From: Pseudomonadota bacterium
GTDB lineage: Bacteria > Desulfobacterota > Anaeroferrophillalia > Anaeroferrophillales > Tharpellaceae
DNA length: 47,405 nucleotides
Direction: 5' to 3'
Assembly: GCA_011049115.1 (NCBI GenBank)
Contig: DSCM01000053.1
Span: 1 to 47,405, forward strand
Each line of letters opens with the position of its first letter. Within the stretch, counting starts at the first letter, position 1. Shown piece by piece: positions 16,914 to 25,419 of this stretch. The notes under the pieces were generated by a model, which searched no databases, was not told where the DNA came from, and was given only the letters and a program-made list of their open reading frames with translations. Made by a program: the position numbers and the translations under genes.

Positions 16914-18188
16914 ATGTTAAATGGTTTTTTCGCTGTCAGTGTTGTTAATATTTGCGGTCGTCTGCTTAACTTCATTCTTTTTTTTGTTGTTGCTAATCTT
17001 TTCGGCGTTTCGGTTTCTACTGACTGGTTTTTCTTCGTTTATGGTGTAGCTTATTTTTTTGTCAGCATCAGTTATTATGCTGCGGAAAGTGCTTTCGTGC
17101 CGGAATGGTATCGTTTGGCAGAAGATGAACGAGCCGATTTTTATAGATTTTCTGTAAAGTTATCATTCTGTATAGTAATTATTGCCTGTTCCGCTATGCT
17201 GGTGGGTGGGTTTTGGGTCGCTCCCTGGCGCCGGATTCATGTCCCAGATATCGGAATGGCTGCTGTTTGGTCGGTACTTGTTCTTTCCTTGCAGCCTGGG
17301 CTGGCTTTTCTCTCTTCTTTGTTTTCAAGTTACCATCAGTATCAGCGCCGTTACATTTTACCCACCATACACATTTCTCTGCGCAGTATTGGAGTGTTAG
17401 CTACTTTGCTGCTATTGCCGCAGCGTAACATTCTGGTTCTGTCTGTAGCATTTCTAGTTGGTGAGATTTTACGTTTTATCTGCCTTTTTCCCCGTGACCT
17501 TAAAATCAGTTTGAAAAGTGTTCTGCGTCGAAATTCAGATAAGGTGTTTTGGGATGTTTATCGCAATGTCTTGTGGATGACTCTGGTTTTAGCCTGTACC
17601 GTTGTAAACCCAATAGTTGATTTGGCAATGGTTGGTAGCTTTTCACCGGGAAGTGTTACGCTGGTTGAGTATGCAGGTAAATTACGCGGAATGCCGGTTC
17701 TTGCATTAGTGGGGGTGCTGGTAATTCTGCTGGGTGAATGGGCGCAGCAACATAACTCACCAAGTGTTGACTTTTCCTGGAAGACGGTAGCGCGTGCCTG
17801 CTGGCTGACAACCTTATTCTGTTTACCATTTGTTTTGATTTTAATGTTAACCCTGAACATCTGGGTCCCAATAGTATTTCGACCGGGAAATTTTAACGCT
17901 TCAAATTTGCAGGAAATTGAAAGGTTGCTCTGGTGGTACCTTATGGGAATCCCTTTTCTGGCATTGTCTCATGTTTTATCACGGGCCATCCTGGTTTTAC
18001 GGCAAGTTCGTTTACTGGCGTTGGTTTCACTGCTGGCCATGGGAGTTAACTTCTTGGCTAACATCTTTTTGCTTAAATATTGGGGACTCATCGGGGTTGC
18101 CATCGCCACTTCGGTTGTCGATGTTTTTGTTTTTCTGTGTTATTTTTTATTCGTCAGGCGTTATATGTCAGATGTTTTAACGTCGTAA
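16914..18188 (+). CDS. MurJ/Wzx-like polysaccharide flippase
   Basis: 424-residue protein with about 12 hydrophobic segments spread over its full length, of the MOP superfamily (MATE/Wzx/MurJ type). The N-terminal GRLLNFILFFVVANLFG and STDWFFFVYG stretch resembles MurJ-like members. It would move a lipid-linked glycan across the inner membrane. It is the last gene of the sugar cluster, 23 nt after the broken methyltransferase. The start at 16914 has no clear ribosome-binding site. It is less AT-rich than the two genes before it. Substrate unknown. Confidence 0.82.
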   Translation: MLNGFFAVSVVNICGRLLNFILFFVVANLFGVSVSTDWFFFVYGVAYFFVSISYYAAESAFVPEWYRLAEDERADFYRFSVKLSFCIVIIACSAMLVGGFWVAPWRRIHVPDIGMAAVWSVLVLSLQPGLAFLSSLFSSYHQYQRRYILPTIHISLRSIGVLATLLLLPQRNILVLSVAFLVGEILRFICLFPRDLKISLKSVLRRNSDKVFWDVYRNVLWMTLVLACTVVNPIVDLAMVGSFSPGSVTLVEYAGKLRGMPVLALVGVLVILLGEWAQQHNSPSVDFSWKTVARACWLTTLFCLPFVLILMLTLNIWVPIVFRPGNFNASNLQEIERLLWWYLMGIPFLALSHVLSRAILVLRQVRLLALVSLLAMGVNFLANIFLLKYWGLIGVAIATSVVDVFVFLCYFLFVRRYMSDVLTS

Positions 18189-18219
18189 AAAGAGTATTTA
18201 TCGGTAATATGGTTCCTGT

Positions 18220-18369
18220 TTCAATACCAAGGAGCGGTCTTTCCGGGTGGCGGATTTTTCTCCGGCCCAGGTTGCCGATCTCTACGGCCAGCACACGGCG
18301 GAGACCGGGCAGCGCTTTTCGGCCGAGGCCCTGGTGGCTATGCTGCGTGTAGCAGGAGCTCGACTTTAA
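18220..18369 (+). pseudogene. Fragment of an AAA-like ATPase/nuclease gene, middle part
   Basis: An open stretch with no start reads FNTKERSFRVADF, then AQVADLYGQHTAETGQRFS and AEALVAML, then a TAA. I recognise this as the sensor/lid part of the AAA-like ATPase family that has an HAPRQTGKT-type Walker A and a C-terminal PD-(D/E)xK-like domain. Neither the Walker motif nor the nuclease part is attached here. It directly follows the flippase gene. Confidence 0.65.
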
Positions 18370-18422
18370 CTATTGCGTATGCCATGCGTGCCGGTGTGGG
18401 CAGGGGAAATTTGGCAAAATGT

Positions 18423-18451
18423 TTGACATTAGGTCCACCTTGTATTACGTT
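18423..18451 (+). promoter_or_regulatory. Possible sigma-70 promoter of the RHH-PIN pair
   Basis: A perfect -35 TTGACA (18423-18428), a 17-nt spacer and a weak -10 TACGTT (18446-18451), 20 nt before the antitoxin ATG. It is placed where RHH antitoxins usually repress their own operon. The -10 is poor, so confidence is moderate. Confidence 0.45.
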
Positions 18452-18470
18452 GTGAAATACGGAGGTGGCT

Positions 18471-18713
18471 ATGATAACCCTAAGACTTGATCCCGAACTC
18501 GAGCAGGAATTGATTCGCACGGCGAGAAATCTGGGCATGTCGAAATCGGAATTGATCCGCCGGAGTATCGCTGGTTTTCTTGATCGTCTTCCACCGGACA
18601 ATGCCTGGCAAACGGGAAAGGATCTGTTTGGAAATTATTCCAGCGGACGGGGAAACCTCTCTTCCGATCGCAAGAAGATTCTGCGTGAAAAGCTGAGCGG
18701 CAAAAGGGTATGA
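18471..18713 (+). CDS. Ribbon-helix-helix antitoxin
   Basis: 80-residue protein beginning MITLRLDPELEQELIRTARN, then LGMSKSELIRRSIAGFLDRL: a beta strand followed by two helices, the RHH DNA-binding fold used by many antitoxins. The C-terminal 35 residues are polar and likely bind the toxin. The ATG at 18471 is 5 nt after GGAGG (18461-18465); an in-frame GTG at 18465 overlaps the ribosome-binding site. It overlaps the PIN gene by 4 nt (ATGA), a classic translationally coupled toxin-antitoxin arrangement. Confidence 0.88.
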   Translation: MITLRLDPELEQELIRTARNLGMSKSELIRRSIAGFLDRLPPDNAWQTGKDLFGNYSSGRGNLSSDRKKILREKLSGKRV

Positions 18714-19126
18714 AAAAGATTTTGATTGATTCAGGCCCGTTGATTGCTCTTTTCGATGCTTCGGACAGATATCACAAGGCTGCGGTTGATTTCATCCAAA
18801 CCAACGCCGATCCCCTGATTACCACTCTGGCTTCGATAACTGAAGTATTGCATCTTCTTAATTTTAATCGAAACGCCCAGCTGGATTTCCTCGAATGGCT
18901 GAGCCGGGGAGGCCTGGAGATACACGAAATCAAGCGACATGATTTTGCCGTGATCAAGGATCTGACGGATAAATACCGCGATTTACCGATGGATTTCGCT
19001 GATTCGTGCCTGGTTCTCCTGGCCGAGAAACTTTCTCTGAACCGGATTGCCACCATTGATCGTGATTTTACGATTTATCGGATTCAAGGCAAAAAAACAT
19101 TCAAAAATGTCTTTCCCGGGTTGTAA
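18710..19126 (+). CDS. PIN-domain toxin (VapC-like ribonuclease)
   Basis: 138-residue PIN domain. The acidic metal-binding residues are visible: D7 (ILIDSGPLIALFD), E45 (ITEVLHLL), D95/D98 (MDFADSCLV) and D117 (IATIDRDF), the layout of VapC-type RNases that cut tRNA or rRNA. All are intact, so the protein could be active. It is the second gene of the RHH-PIN pair. The pair lies between fragments of a dead ATPase gene, so it may have arrived with, or inserted into, that locus. RNA target unknown. Confidence 0.92.
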   Translation: MKKILIDSGPLIALFDASDRYHKAAVDFIQTNADPLITTLASITEVLHLLNFNRNAQLDFLEWLSRGGLEIHEIKRHDFAVIKDLTDKYRDLPMDFADSCLVLLAEKLSLNRIATIDRDFTIYRIQGKKTFKNVFPGL

Positions 19127-19199
19127 TATACAGAGTGTTGGTTTAACTGATCAGTTGATTTCTTCAGTAGCCCTGAAAATTGTCGCCGACAGGTGAAAC

Positions 19200-19364
19200 A
19201 TGCCTAGATTTTTCAATACCGCCGGGCCTTGTGTGCTCAGGGATCACTATACGGCGGATACGGAAAGCCGTTTCGATAACGTCCGCCGCCGGATTGCCGA
19301 TAAGCGTTATTTCATTCTGCACGCGCCGCGGCAGACCGGTAAGACCACGATTATGCTATACTGA
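19200..19364 (+). pseudogene. Fragment of an AAA-like ATPase/nuclease gene, N-terminus with Walker A
   Basis: 54 codons from an ATG with AGGTG upstream: MPRFFNTAGPCVLRDHYT, then KRYFILHAPRQTGKTTIML and a TGA. FNTAGP and the Walker A HAPRQTGKTT are the family N-terminus, which normally continues for several hundred residues. Here it ends at once. Could be translated as a stub, but it is not functional as an ATPase. Confidence 0.75.
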
Positions 19365-19392
19365 GGCCGCGCACCATTAGACCGTACAGGTT

Positions 19393-19440
19393 ATTTTCTT
19401 GTTTTTTCAATGATTTTTTCAACCACAAAAACAAGAAAAT
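19393..19440. repeat. 14-bp perfect inverted repeat
   Basis: ATTTTCTTGTTTTT (19393-19406) and its exact complement AAAAACAAGAAAAT (19427-19440) are separated by 20 nt. It lies just after the ATPase N-terminal fragment and before another short hairpin (ATCCCC-GAA-GGGGAT). It could be a terminator remnant or a recombination-related end; no gene is involved. Confidence 0.7.
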
Positions 19441-19575
19441 GTTAAGTGTTTCACGGGTTATCCCCGAAGGGGATGTCCCGATGAAGAAACTTATCCAGCT
19501 CTGTTGGGCCTGATAAGAGTGCTTATTTGCGGGCCGTGAGAAATCATTTGGGTTGCGGGATTATTCCCGCATTAG

Positions 19576-19887
19576 ATGTTCTTGGCCTGGTTGCAGCGGA
19601 TTGTCAACGGCGGCGGTTACATCAGCCGGGAATACGCCGCCGGGCTGGGGCGGCTGGATCTGTTGATTGAGTTCAGGGAAGAGCGTTTCGCTTTTAAACT
19701 GAAGCTTAATCGGGCCGAGGCTCTGGCCGAAGGCCGGGTGCAGCTGGCCACCTATTTCGAGCGTCTTGCCCTTGACTTCGGCCGATTGCTGCTTTTTAAT
19801 CGCCGGCCGCCGGATAATCCGGATGAAATCGGCCGCCGCGAACAGCTTCAGGAATCCGGCCGCGTAATTGAGGTGATCTATCTGTAG
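19576..19887 (+). pseudogene. Fragment of an AAA-like ATPase/nuclease gene, C-terminal nuclease-like part
   Basis: 103 residues: FLAWLQRIVNGGGYISREY, then GLGRLDLLIEF and a FKLKLNRAEALAEG segment, then FERLALDFGRLLLFNRRPP. This is the C-terminal PD-(D/E)xK-like domain of the same ATPase family as the two fragments upstream. The usual acidic-x-lysine (for example ELK) reads KLK, so the nuclease site appears lost. The ATG at 19576 follows a TAG and lacks a good ribosome-binding site. Confidence 0.7.
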
Positions 19888-19988
19888 GGTTGTCGGAAAG
19901 GCGGTAATCCGATGCAAAACGAATATGCCGCTGTTGGGAAAGAGAAAATTATTGCTGGTCACAGGAAACAGTTAACGAGAGTGGGTCT

Positions 19989-21788
19989 ATGAATTCAGAC
20001 ATGAAACTTGAAGATAAAGACAGTGTAATTGTGCCGGCGGTTGTTGACAATCACGTGGCTGGAGCAAACGAAGTGGCGAACGAGATGGCAAACGGGTCGG
20101 CGGCCGGGAGCCCGGCCGGGGCCGCCAATTTTATTCAGGTGCTGATTGATGAGGATCTGCGGGCGGGCAAGAATGAGGGTCGGGTACATACCCGTTTCCC
20201 GCCGGAGCCCAACGGCTATCTTCATATCGGGCATGCCAAATCGATCTGCCTTAATTTCGGCCTGGCCGAGAAGTTTCAGGGCAAATGCAATCTCCGCTTT
20301 GATGACACCAACCCGAGCAAGGAGGAGGCCGAATATGTAGATTCAATCAGGGCTGATGTCCGTTGGCTCGGATTTGACTGGCGGGAGCGCGAATTTTTTG
20401 CTTCCGACTATTTTGAGCAGCTTTATCTTTACGCCGAAACGCTGATCCGGGACGGCAAGGCCTATGTCTGCGATCTCAGCGCCGAAGAAATCAGGGCTTA
20501 TCGCGGCACTTTGACCGAACCCGGCCGCGAGAGCCCTTACCGGGAACGTTCGACGGCGGAAAATCTTGACCTTTTCCGGCGGATGCGGGCGGGAGAATAC
20601 GCCGACGGAAGCCGGGTGTTGCGAGCAAAAATTGACATGGCGGCGGGCAATATCAACCTGCGCGATCCGGTCATGTATCGAGTCCTGCGGGCCAGGCATC
20701 ATCGCAGCGGTGATGCCTGGTGCATCTATCCGATGTACGATTTCGCGCACGGTCTGTGCGACGCGATCGAGGGGATCACGCATTCGATCTGCACCCTTGA
20801 GTTCCAGGACCATCGTTCTCTCTATGGCTGGTTTATCGAGAATCTGCCGGTGCCGGCAAGGCCCCGGCAGATTGAATTCGCCCGGCTCAATCTCAGCTAT
20901 ACGGTCATGAGCAAGCGGAAATTGCTGCAGCTGGTCAGAGAAGGGCTTGTCGACGGTTGGGACGATCCCCGCATGCCGACGATTTCCGGCCTGCGCCGGC
21001 GGGGCTTTACCCCGGAGTCGATTCGTAATTTCTGTGAGCGTATCGGGGTGGCCCGGCGCAACAGCATGGTTGATATCGGTCTGCTGGAATATGCGGTGCG
21101 CGAAGATTTAAACCGGCGGGCGCCGCGTTACATGGGGGTCTTGAATCCGCTGAAGGTGATCATCGAGAACTATCCCGAAGGCTTGGTGGAGGAATTGGAG
21201 GCGGTCAATAATCCGGAAGATCCGGCCATGGGCCGCCGCAAGGTTCCTTTTGCCCGGGAACTTTATATCGAACGTGACGATTTCATGGAGGAGGCTCCGA
21301 AACGGTTTTTCCGTCTGACTCCGGGTCGTGAAGTCCGCCTGCGCTACGCTTATTTCATTCGTTGCGAACGAGTGGAAAAAGACGCCCAGGGCGAGATCAC
21401 TGCGCTCTACTGTTCCTACGATCCCGCGACCCGGGGCGGCAACGCTCCGGACGGGCGCAAGGTCAAGGCGACGCTGCACTGGGTGGCGGCGGCGAGCGCG
21501 GTTCGTGCCGAGGTGCGTCTCTACGATCGCCTTTTTTCGGTCGAGGATCCCGGAGCCGAAAAGGATGGCCGGCCCTTCACGAGCAAGATCAACCCCAGCT
21601 CCCTGATCGTGCTGGATGATTGCCGTCTGGAGCCGGCCCTGGCCGAAGTTCCGTTGGGAGTCTCGGTGCAGTTCGAGCGGCTAGGATATTTTACTCCGGA
21701 TCGCCGGGTCGAACCCGGCTTGCACCCGGTTTTTAATCGCACCGTGACCTTGCGGGATACCTGGGCCCGGGAAAACGTTAGGGATTAG
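19989..21788 (+). CDS. glnS: Glutaminyl-tRNA synthetase
   Basis: Class I aminoacyl-tRNA synthetase charging tRNA-Gln; 599 residues. HIGH is at 79-82 ([11 protein letters not shown]), and the KMSKS equivalent reads VMSKRKLL (about residue 310). The catalytic-domain stretch [23 protein letters not shown] is the GlnRS/eukaryotic-GluRS type, followed by a C-terminal beta-barrel anticodon-binding part. The first about 45 residues are an extra low-complexity extension (many A, G, N, V) compared with E. coli GlnRS; a later start such as M33 is possible. A GlnRS suggests tRNA-Gln is charged directly, although Gat amidotransferase genes could exist elsewhere. Confidence 0.96.
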   Translation: MNSDMKLEDKDSVIVPAVVDNHVAGANEVANEMANGSAAGSPAGAANFIQVLIDEDLRAGKNEGRVHTRFPPEPNGYLHIGHAKSICLNFGLAEKFQGKCNLRFDDTNPSKEEAEYVDSIRADVRWLGFDWREREFFASDYFEQLYLYAETLIRDGKAYVCDLSAEEIRAYRGTLTEPGRESPYRERSTAENLDLFRRMRAGEYADGSRVLRAKIDMAAGNINLRDPVMYRVLRARHHRSGDAWCIYPMYDFAHGLCDAIEGITHSICTLEFQDHRSLYGWFIENLPVPARPRQIEFARLNLSYTVMSKRKLLQLVREGLVDGWDDPRMPTISGLRRRGFTPESIRNFCERIGVARRNSMVDIGLLEYAVREDLNRRAPRYMGVLNPLKVIIENYPEGLVEELEAVNNPEDPAMGRRKVPFARELYIERDDFMEEAPKRFFRLTPGREVRLRYAYFIRCERVEKDAQGEITALYCSYDPATRGGNAPDGRKVKATLHWVAAASAVRAEVRLYDRLFSVEDPGAEKDGRPFTSKINPSSLIVLDDCRLEPALAEVPLGVSVQFERLGYFTPDRRVEPGLHPVFNRTVTLRDTWARENVRD

Positions 21789-21819
21789 ATTGGTGCCCCA
21801 CAGTTTATTTTCTGGTTTG

Positions 21820-21883
21820 CGGATATTCCGGGGACACGACCTGATTTCCAAAGGAAACCGGGAGCGTGTCCCCGGAATATCCG
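21820..21883. repeat. 19-bp perfect inverted repeat between glnS and murE
   Basis: CGGATATTCCGGGGACACG (21820-21838) pairs perfectly with CGTGTCCCCGGAATATCCG (21865-21883), with a 26-nt loop that has its own small TTTCC/GGAAA stem. A further CGGAATATCCG lies at the right edge. This looks like a REP/IS200-type palindromic element; it may also act as a terminator for glnS, though no T-tract follows. Confidence 0.8.
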
Positions 21884-21929
21884 GCGGAATATCCGATAAT
21901 TTTATCTGAGTTTAAGAAGGACGACCTGT

Positions 21930-23420
21930 TTGATTGAAGGCTTACGGCTGAAGGATTATCTGCGCTCTCTGGGCGCCGGGCTCGTGGCCTGCCGGGGTGA
22001 CCCGCGGACTCAGATTCTGGGGGCCACCAACGATTCGCGGCAAATCCGGCCCGGTTGGCTGTTTGTCGCGGTTCGGGGGCAGGCGGATGATGGTCATCGC
22101 TATCTCGAAGCGGCGCTCCTGGCCGGGGCGGTGGCGGTGATCAGCGAAAGGTCGTTGCGGTTGCCGTCCGGGGTCGTCGCGATTCAGGTGACGGACGCTT
22201 ACGCGGCGGCGGGTATCGCGGCTGAAGTCAGCCATGGTTTTCCGGCGACCGCTCTGCAGCTGATCGGCATCACCGGAACCAACGGTAAGACCACAACCGC
22301 TTTTCTGCTGCGTGAGATTTTTTCCCGGGTCGACGGCAAGGTCGGCATGCTGGGCACGGTCGGTTACGACTGCGGCGGCACCTGGGAAAGCGCGACCCGG
22401 ACCACGCCCGATCCTTTTGTCCTGCAGGCGCGGTTGGCCCAAATGGTGGAAAACGGCTGTCGCCGGGCCGTGCTCGAGGTTTCAAGCCACGCGCTGCTGC
22501 AGAAACGTCTGGGGCGAACCCGTTTCGCCGGAGCGATTTTCACCAATCTGAGCGGTGATCATCTTGACTATCACGGCAATATGGAAAACTATTATCAGGC
22601 GAAAAAGATTCTTTTTCGTCAACTTTTGCGGGATCGGGCTCCGGTGGTGATCAATGGCGATGATGCGTATGGCCGGCGGCTTTTTCGCGAATTGGCCGAT
22701 AAACGCTGCCTGGTCTGGGGCCGTCGCTATCCGGCCGCGTATCGTCTGCAAGGGCTCAGGGAAGGTCTGTTCGGCCAGGTCTGTCAGCTGGGCGGCGGGT
22801 CTGAAGTCCGGCGCTGGCGAACCACTCTGCTCGGAGATTATAACGCCGCCAACATGGCGTCAGCGGCGTTGCTGGCCCGTGGTCTGGGAGTGGACTGGTC
22901 GGAGATTGTCGCGGCATTCGCCGCGACGTCGGGAGTGCCGGGCCGGCTTCAGCCGGTGCGTTTTCCCAACCAGGCCCTGGCGCTGGTCGATTACGCGCAT
23001 ACCGATGACGCCTTGTTCAAGGTTTTGCGGAGCTTGAAAAGGATTCCCCATAATCGTCTGCTGGTGCTGTTTGGTTGCGGCGGCGATCGCGACCGCGGCA
23101 AGCGCCCGCGGATGGGGCGGGCGGCGGCGGCCTTCGCCGACCGGATTCTGGTGACCAGTGACAATCCTCGCAGTGAGGACCCCGCGAAAATTATCGCTGA
23201 AATCGTGGCCGGCATTCCCGCCCGCGTGCCCTGCCGCGTGATTGTCGACCGGCGCCAGGCGTTGACCGAGGCGGTTTGCGGGTTGCAGCCGGGGGACCTT
23301 TTGCTGGTCGCCGGCAAGGGGCATGAAAATTACCAGGAAATCGGAAACGAGCGCTTTTTTTTCGATGACCGGGTTGAACTTTTGCGCCTGCGCGAGGAGC
23401 TGGCGGCGGCGTCATGCTGA
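21930..23420 (+). CDS. murE: UDP-MurNAc-tripeptide synthetase MurE (DAP-adding)
   Basis: 496-residue ATP-dependent Mur ligase adding the third peptide residue to UDP-MurNAc-Ala-Glu. The ATP loop is GITGTNGKTT (113-122). DNPR at about 411-414 is the signature for meso-diaminopimelate rather than lysine. The C-terminal KGHENYQ segment is also typical. The TTG at 21930 is preceded by AAGAAGG. murE is normally in the dcw cluster; here it stands beside tsaD with a 123-nt gap. DAP use fits a Gram-negative wall. Confidence 0.95.
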   Translation: MIEGLRLKDYLRSLGAGLVACRGDPRTQILGATNDSRQIRPGWLFVAVRGQADDGHRYLEAALLAGAVAVISERSLRLPSGVVAIQVTDAYAAAGIAAEVSHGFPATALQLIGITGTNGKTTTAFLLREIFSRVDGKVGMLGTVGYDCGGTWESATRTTPDPFVLQARLAQMVENGCRRAVLEVSSHALLQKRLGRTRFAGAIFTNLSGDHLDYHGNMENYYQAKKILFRQLLRDRAPVVINGDDAYGRRLFRELADKRCLVWGRRYPAAYRLQGLREGLFGQVCQLGGGSEVRRWRTTLLGDYNAANMASAALLARGLGVDWSEIVAAFAATSGVPGRLQPVRFPNQALALVDYAHTDDALFKVLRSLKRIPHNRLLVLFGCGGDRDRGKRPRMGRAAAAFADRILVTSDNPRSEDPAKIIAEIVAGIPARVPCRVIVDRRQALTEAVCGLQPGDLLLVAGKGHENYQEIGNERFFFDDRVELLRLREELAAASC

Positions 23421-23543
23421 CGTTTTTTCTGTGGCGGCGCGGGCGTGAACATGATTCCGGCTTGCAACAGCGCGAGAAGTTTATGGCCGCGGGGCTGTTT
23501 TTTCTCTTGTCCCCAGGCTGCAAATAGGTTAGAGAACGCCCCC

Positions 23544-24542
23544 ATGAATCTTCTCGCCATCGAAACTTCCTGTGATGATACCTGCGCCGCCGTTCTTGGT
23601 GACGGCGATGAAGTGCGTGCAAGCATTGTTTCCAGTCAGGTGAAGCTCCATGCCGCTTACGGGGGCGTGGTTCCCGAGCTGGCTTCGCGGCGGCATGGCG
23701 AGAATATGCGCTGGGTGGTCGAGCAGACCCTGGCGGAAGCTCGGCTGAACCTGACGGAAATCGGGGCGGTTTGTGTCACGCGGGGGCCCGGTCTGGTCGG
23801 TTCCCTGCTGGTCGGAGTGGCCTATGCCAAGGCTCTGGCCTACGCCTTGAAAATTCCCCTGGTCGGAGTCAATCACGTCGAGGGGCATTTGCTTTCCCCG
23901 TTGCTGACCAATCCCGGTCTCGGTTTTCCTTTTGTCGGCCTGGTGGTTTCCGGCGGGCACACGAGCCTTTACCTGGCGCGGGGCTGGCATGATTATGAGC
24001 TGCTCGGGAGCTCGATCGACGATGCCGCCGGTGAGGCTTTCGATAAGGTTGCGAGGTTGCTTGAACTCGGTTTTCCCGGTGGGCCGGTGGTCGAGGAACG
24101 GGCGCGAACAGGCGCTGCCGGGGCCGTCAAATTGCCGCGGGCCTGGCTGGGCCGGGAGTCTCTGGATTTCAGTTTCAGCGGCCTGAAAACCGCGGTGCGC
24201 ACCGCTTTATTGAAGGAAGCCGGGCCCGGCCCGGAGTTTGTCAGTGATCTGGCGGCCTCCTTTCAGGCGGCGGTCAGTGAGGTCCTGGTGCAAAAGACCC
24301 TGAGTGCGGCTCGTCGTTGCCGGGTCGGGCAGGTGGCCTTTGCGGGCGGGGTTTCCTGCAATGGCTTTCTGCGCTCCCAAATGGCGGCGGCGGCCCGGGC
24401 CGAAGGACTTGATTTTTTTCTCGCGCCTCCTAAATTCTGTACCGACAATGCCGCCATGATCGGCCTGGTCGGACGCCGGCGTCTGGCGGCCGGGTATGTC
24501 GATGATCTGACCTTAAATCCCAGCTCACGTCTGCCTTTGTGA
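23544..24542 (+). CDS. tsaD: tRNA threonylcarbamoyladenosine transferase TsaD
   Basis: 332-residue Kae1/TsaD enzyme transferring threonylcarbamoyl to A37 of ANN-decoding tRNAs, together with TsaB and TsaE (not in this window). The N-terminal LLAIETSCDDT (3-13), GGVVPELASRRH (40-51) and the metal-binding histidines of NHVEGHLL (H111, H115) are present, as is SGGHTSL. The ATG at 23544 gives the canonical N-terminus; an upstream in-frame ATG at 23445 adds 33 non-conserved residues. Its stop overlaps the rsmA GTG start by 4 nt. Confidence 0.96.
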   Translation: MNLLAIETSCDDTCAAVLGDGDEVRASIVSSQVKLHAAYGGVVPELASRRHGENMRWVVEQTLAEARLNLTEIGAVCVTRGPGLVGSLLVGVAYAKALAYALKIPLVGVNHVEGHLLSPLLTNPGLGFPFVGLVVSGGHTSLYLARGWHDYELLGSSIDDAAGEAFDKVARLLELGFPGGPVVEERARTGAAGAVKLPRAWLGRESLDFSFSGLKTAVRTALLKEAGPGPEFVSDLAASFQAAVSEVLVQKTLSAARRCRVGQVAFAGGVSCNGFLRSQMAAAARAEGLDFFLAPPKFCTDNAAMIGLVGRRRLAAGYVDDLTLNPSSRLPL

Positions 24543-25417
24543 AGCATCATCGTCCCTCTTCTGTTCCCGAGGCTTCGGCCCCATTCAAGGTTTCCGCCCG
24601 TCGGGCCAAGAAACGTCTAGGACAGCACTTCTTGCGTGATCAGAGCGTGATTGCCCGGATTATCGCTCTTGCCGCCCTGGGTGCGGGCGAAAGGGTGCTT
24701 GAAATCGGGCCCGGGGAAGGGGTTCTGAGCGCTGCCCTGCTGCAAAGCGGCGCCCGGGTGCTGGCGGTGGAGACCGATGCCGATCTCTGGGCTCCTCTGG
24801 AGAACCGTTTTTGCTCTTTTACGGCGGAAAATTTCTCCTTGATCAGGGGTGATTTTCTGAAAACCGATCTTAAAGCGTTGCTGGCGTCGCAGGCGAACGA
24901 TCCGGTCGCGGTGGTGGCCAACATTCCCTATCAGATTACCACTCCGATTCTGTTTCGGCTGATCAAATACCGGCAGTTCTTTTCTCGGGCGATTCTGATG
25001 ATGCAGGAAGAGGTCGCCGCGCGCCTGCTGGCCGAAACCGGCAGTCGGGATTATGGTCGCCTGACTATCGGCGCCGGGCTTTACTGTGATATCCATTCCG
25101 GTTTTAAGGTTTCACCGGCGGCTTTTTCGCCCCGGCCCAAGGTCTGGTCCCGGGTTCTGCGCTTTGAATTTCTGGACCAGCCCCGTTACCCGGTGGCGGA
25201 CCCGCTATTTTTCGAGCAACTAGTCAATACCCTGTTCAGTCAACGTCGCAAACAAATTATCAAACCTCTGAAAGGTCTGCTGCCCTCTCTTGATCGGGAA
25301 CAGCTGGCGGCCAAACTCCTGGGCGCCGGTATTTCTCCGGAGCTGCGTCCGGCAACCCTAAGCCCGGCCGAACTCGTGCACCTGGCCGACCTGCTGCGCC
25401 CTGGGCAAAAAGTTTAA
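24539..25417 (+). CDS. rsmA: 16S rRNA dimethyladenosine transferase RsmA (KsgA)
   Basis: 292-residue methyltransferase dimethylating two adjacent adenosines in the 3' hairpin of 16S rRNA. Visible: KKRLGQHFLRDQ (24-35), SAM loop LEIGPGEGVL (54-63) and the catalytic NIPY (128-131). The start is a GTG overlapping the tsaD stop (GTGA), implying translational coupling. It ends 2 nt before the PBP1A start. Confidence 0.96.
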   Translation: MKHHRPSSVPEASAPFKVSARRAKKRLGQHFLRDQSVIARIIALAALGAGERVLEIGPGEGVLSAALLQSGARVLAVETDADLWAPLENRFCSFTAENFSLIRGDFLKTDLKALLASQANDPVAVVANIPYQITTPILFRLIKYRQFFSRAILMMQEEVAARLLAETGSRDYGRLTIGAGLYCDIHSGFKVSPAAFSPRPKVWSRVLRFEFLDQPRYPVADPLFFEQLVNTLFSQRRKQIIKPLKGLLPSLDREQLAAKLLGAGISPELRPATLSPAELVHLADLLRPGQKV

Positions 25418-25419
25418 AA

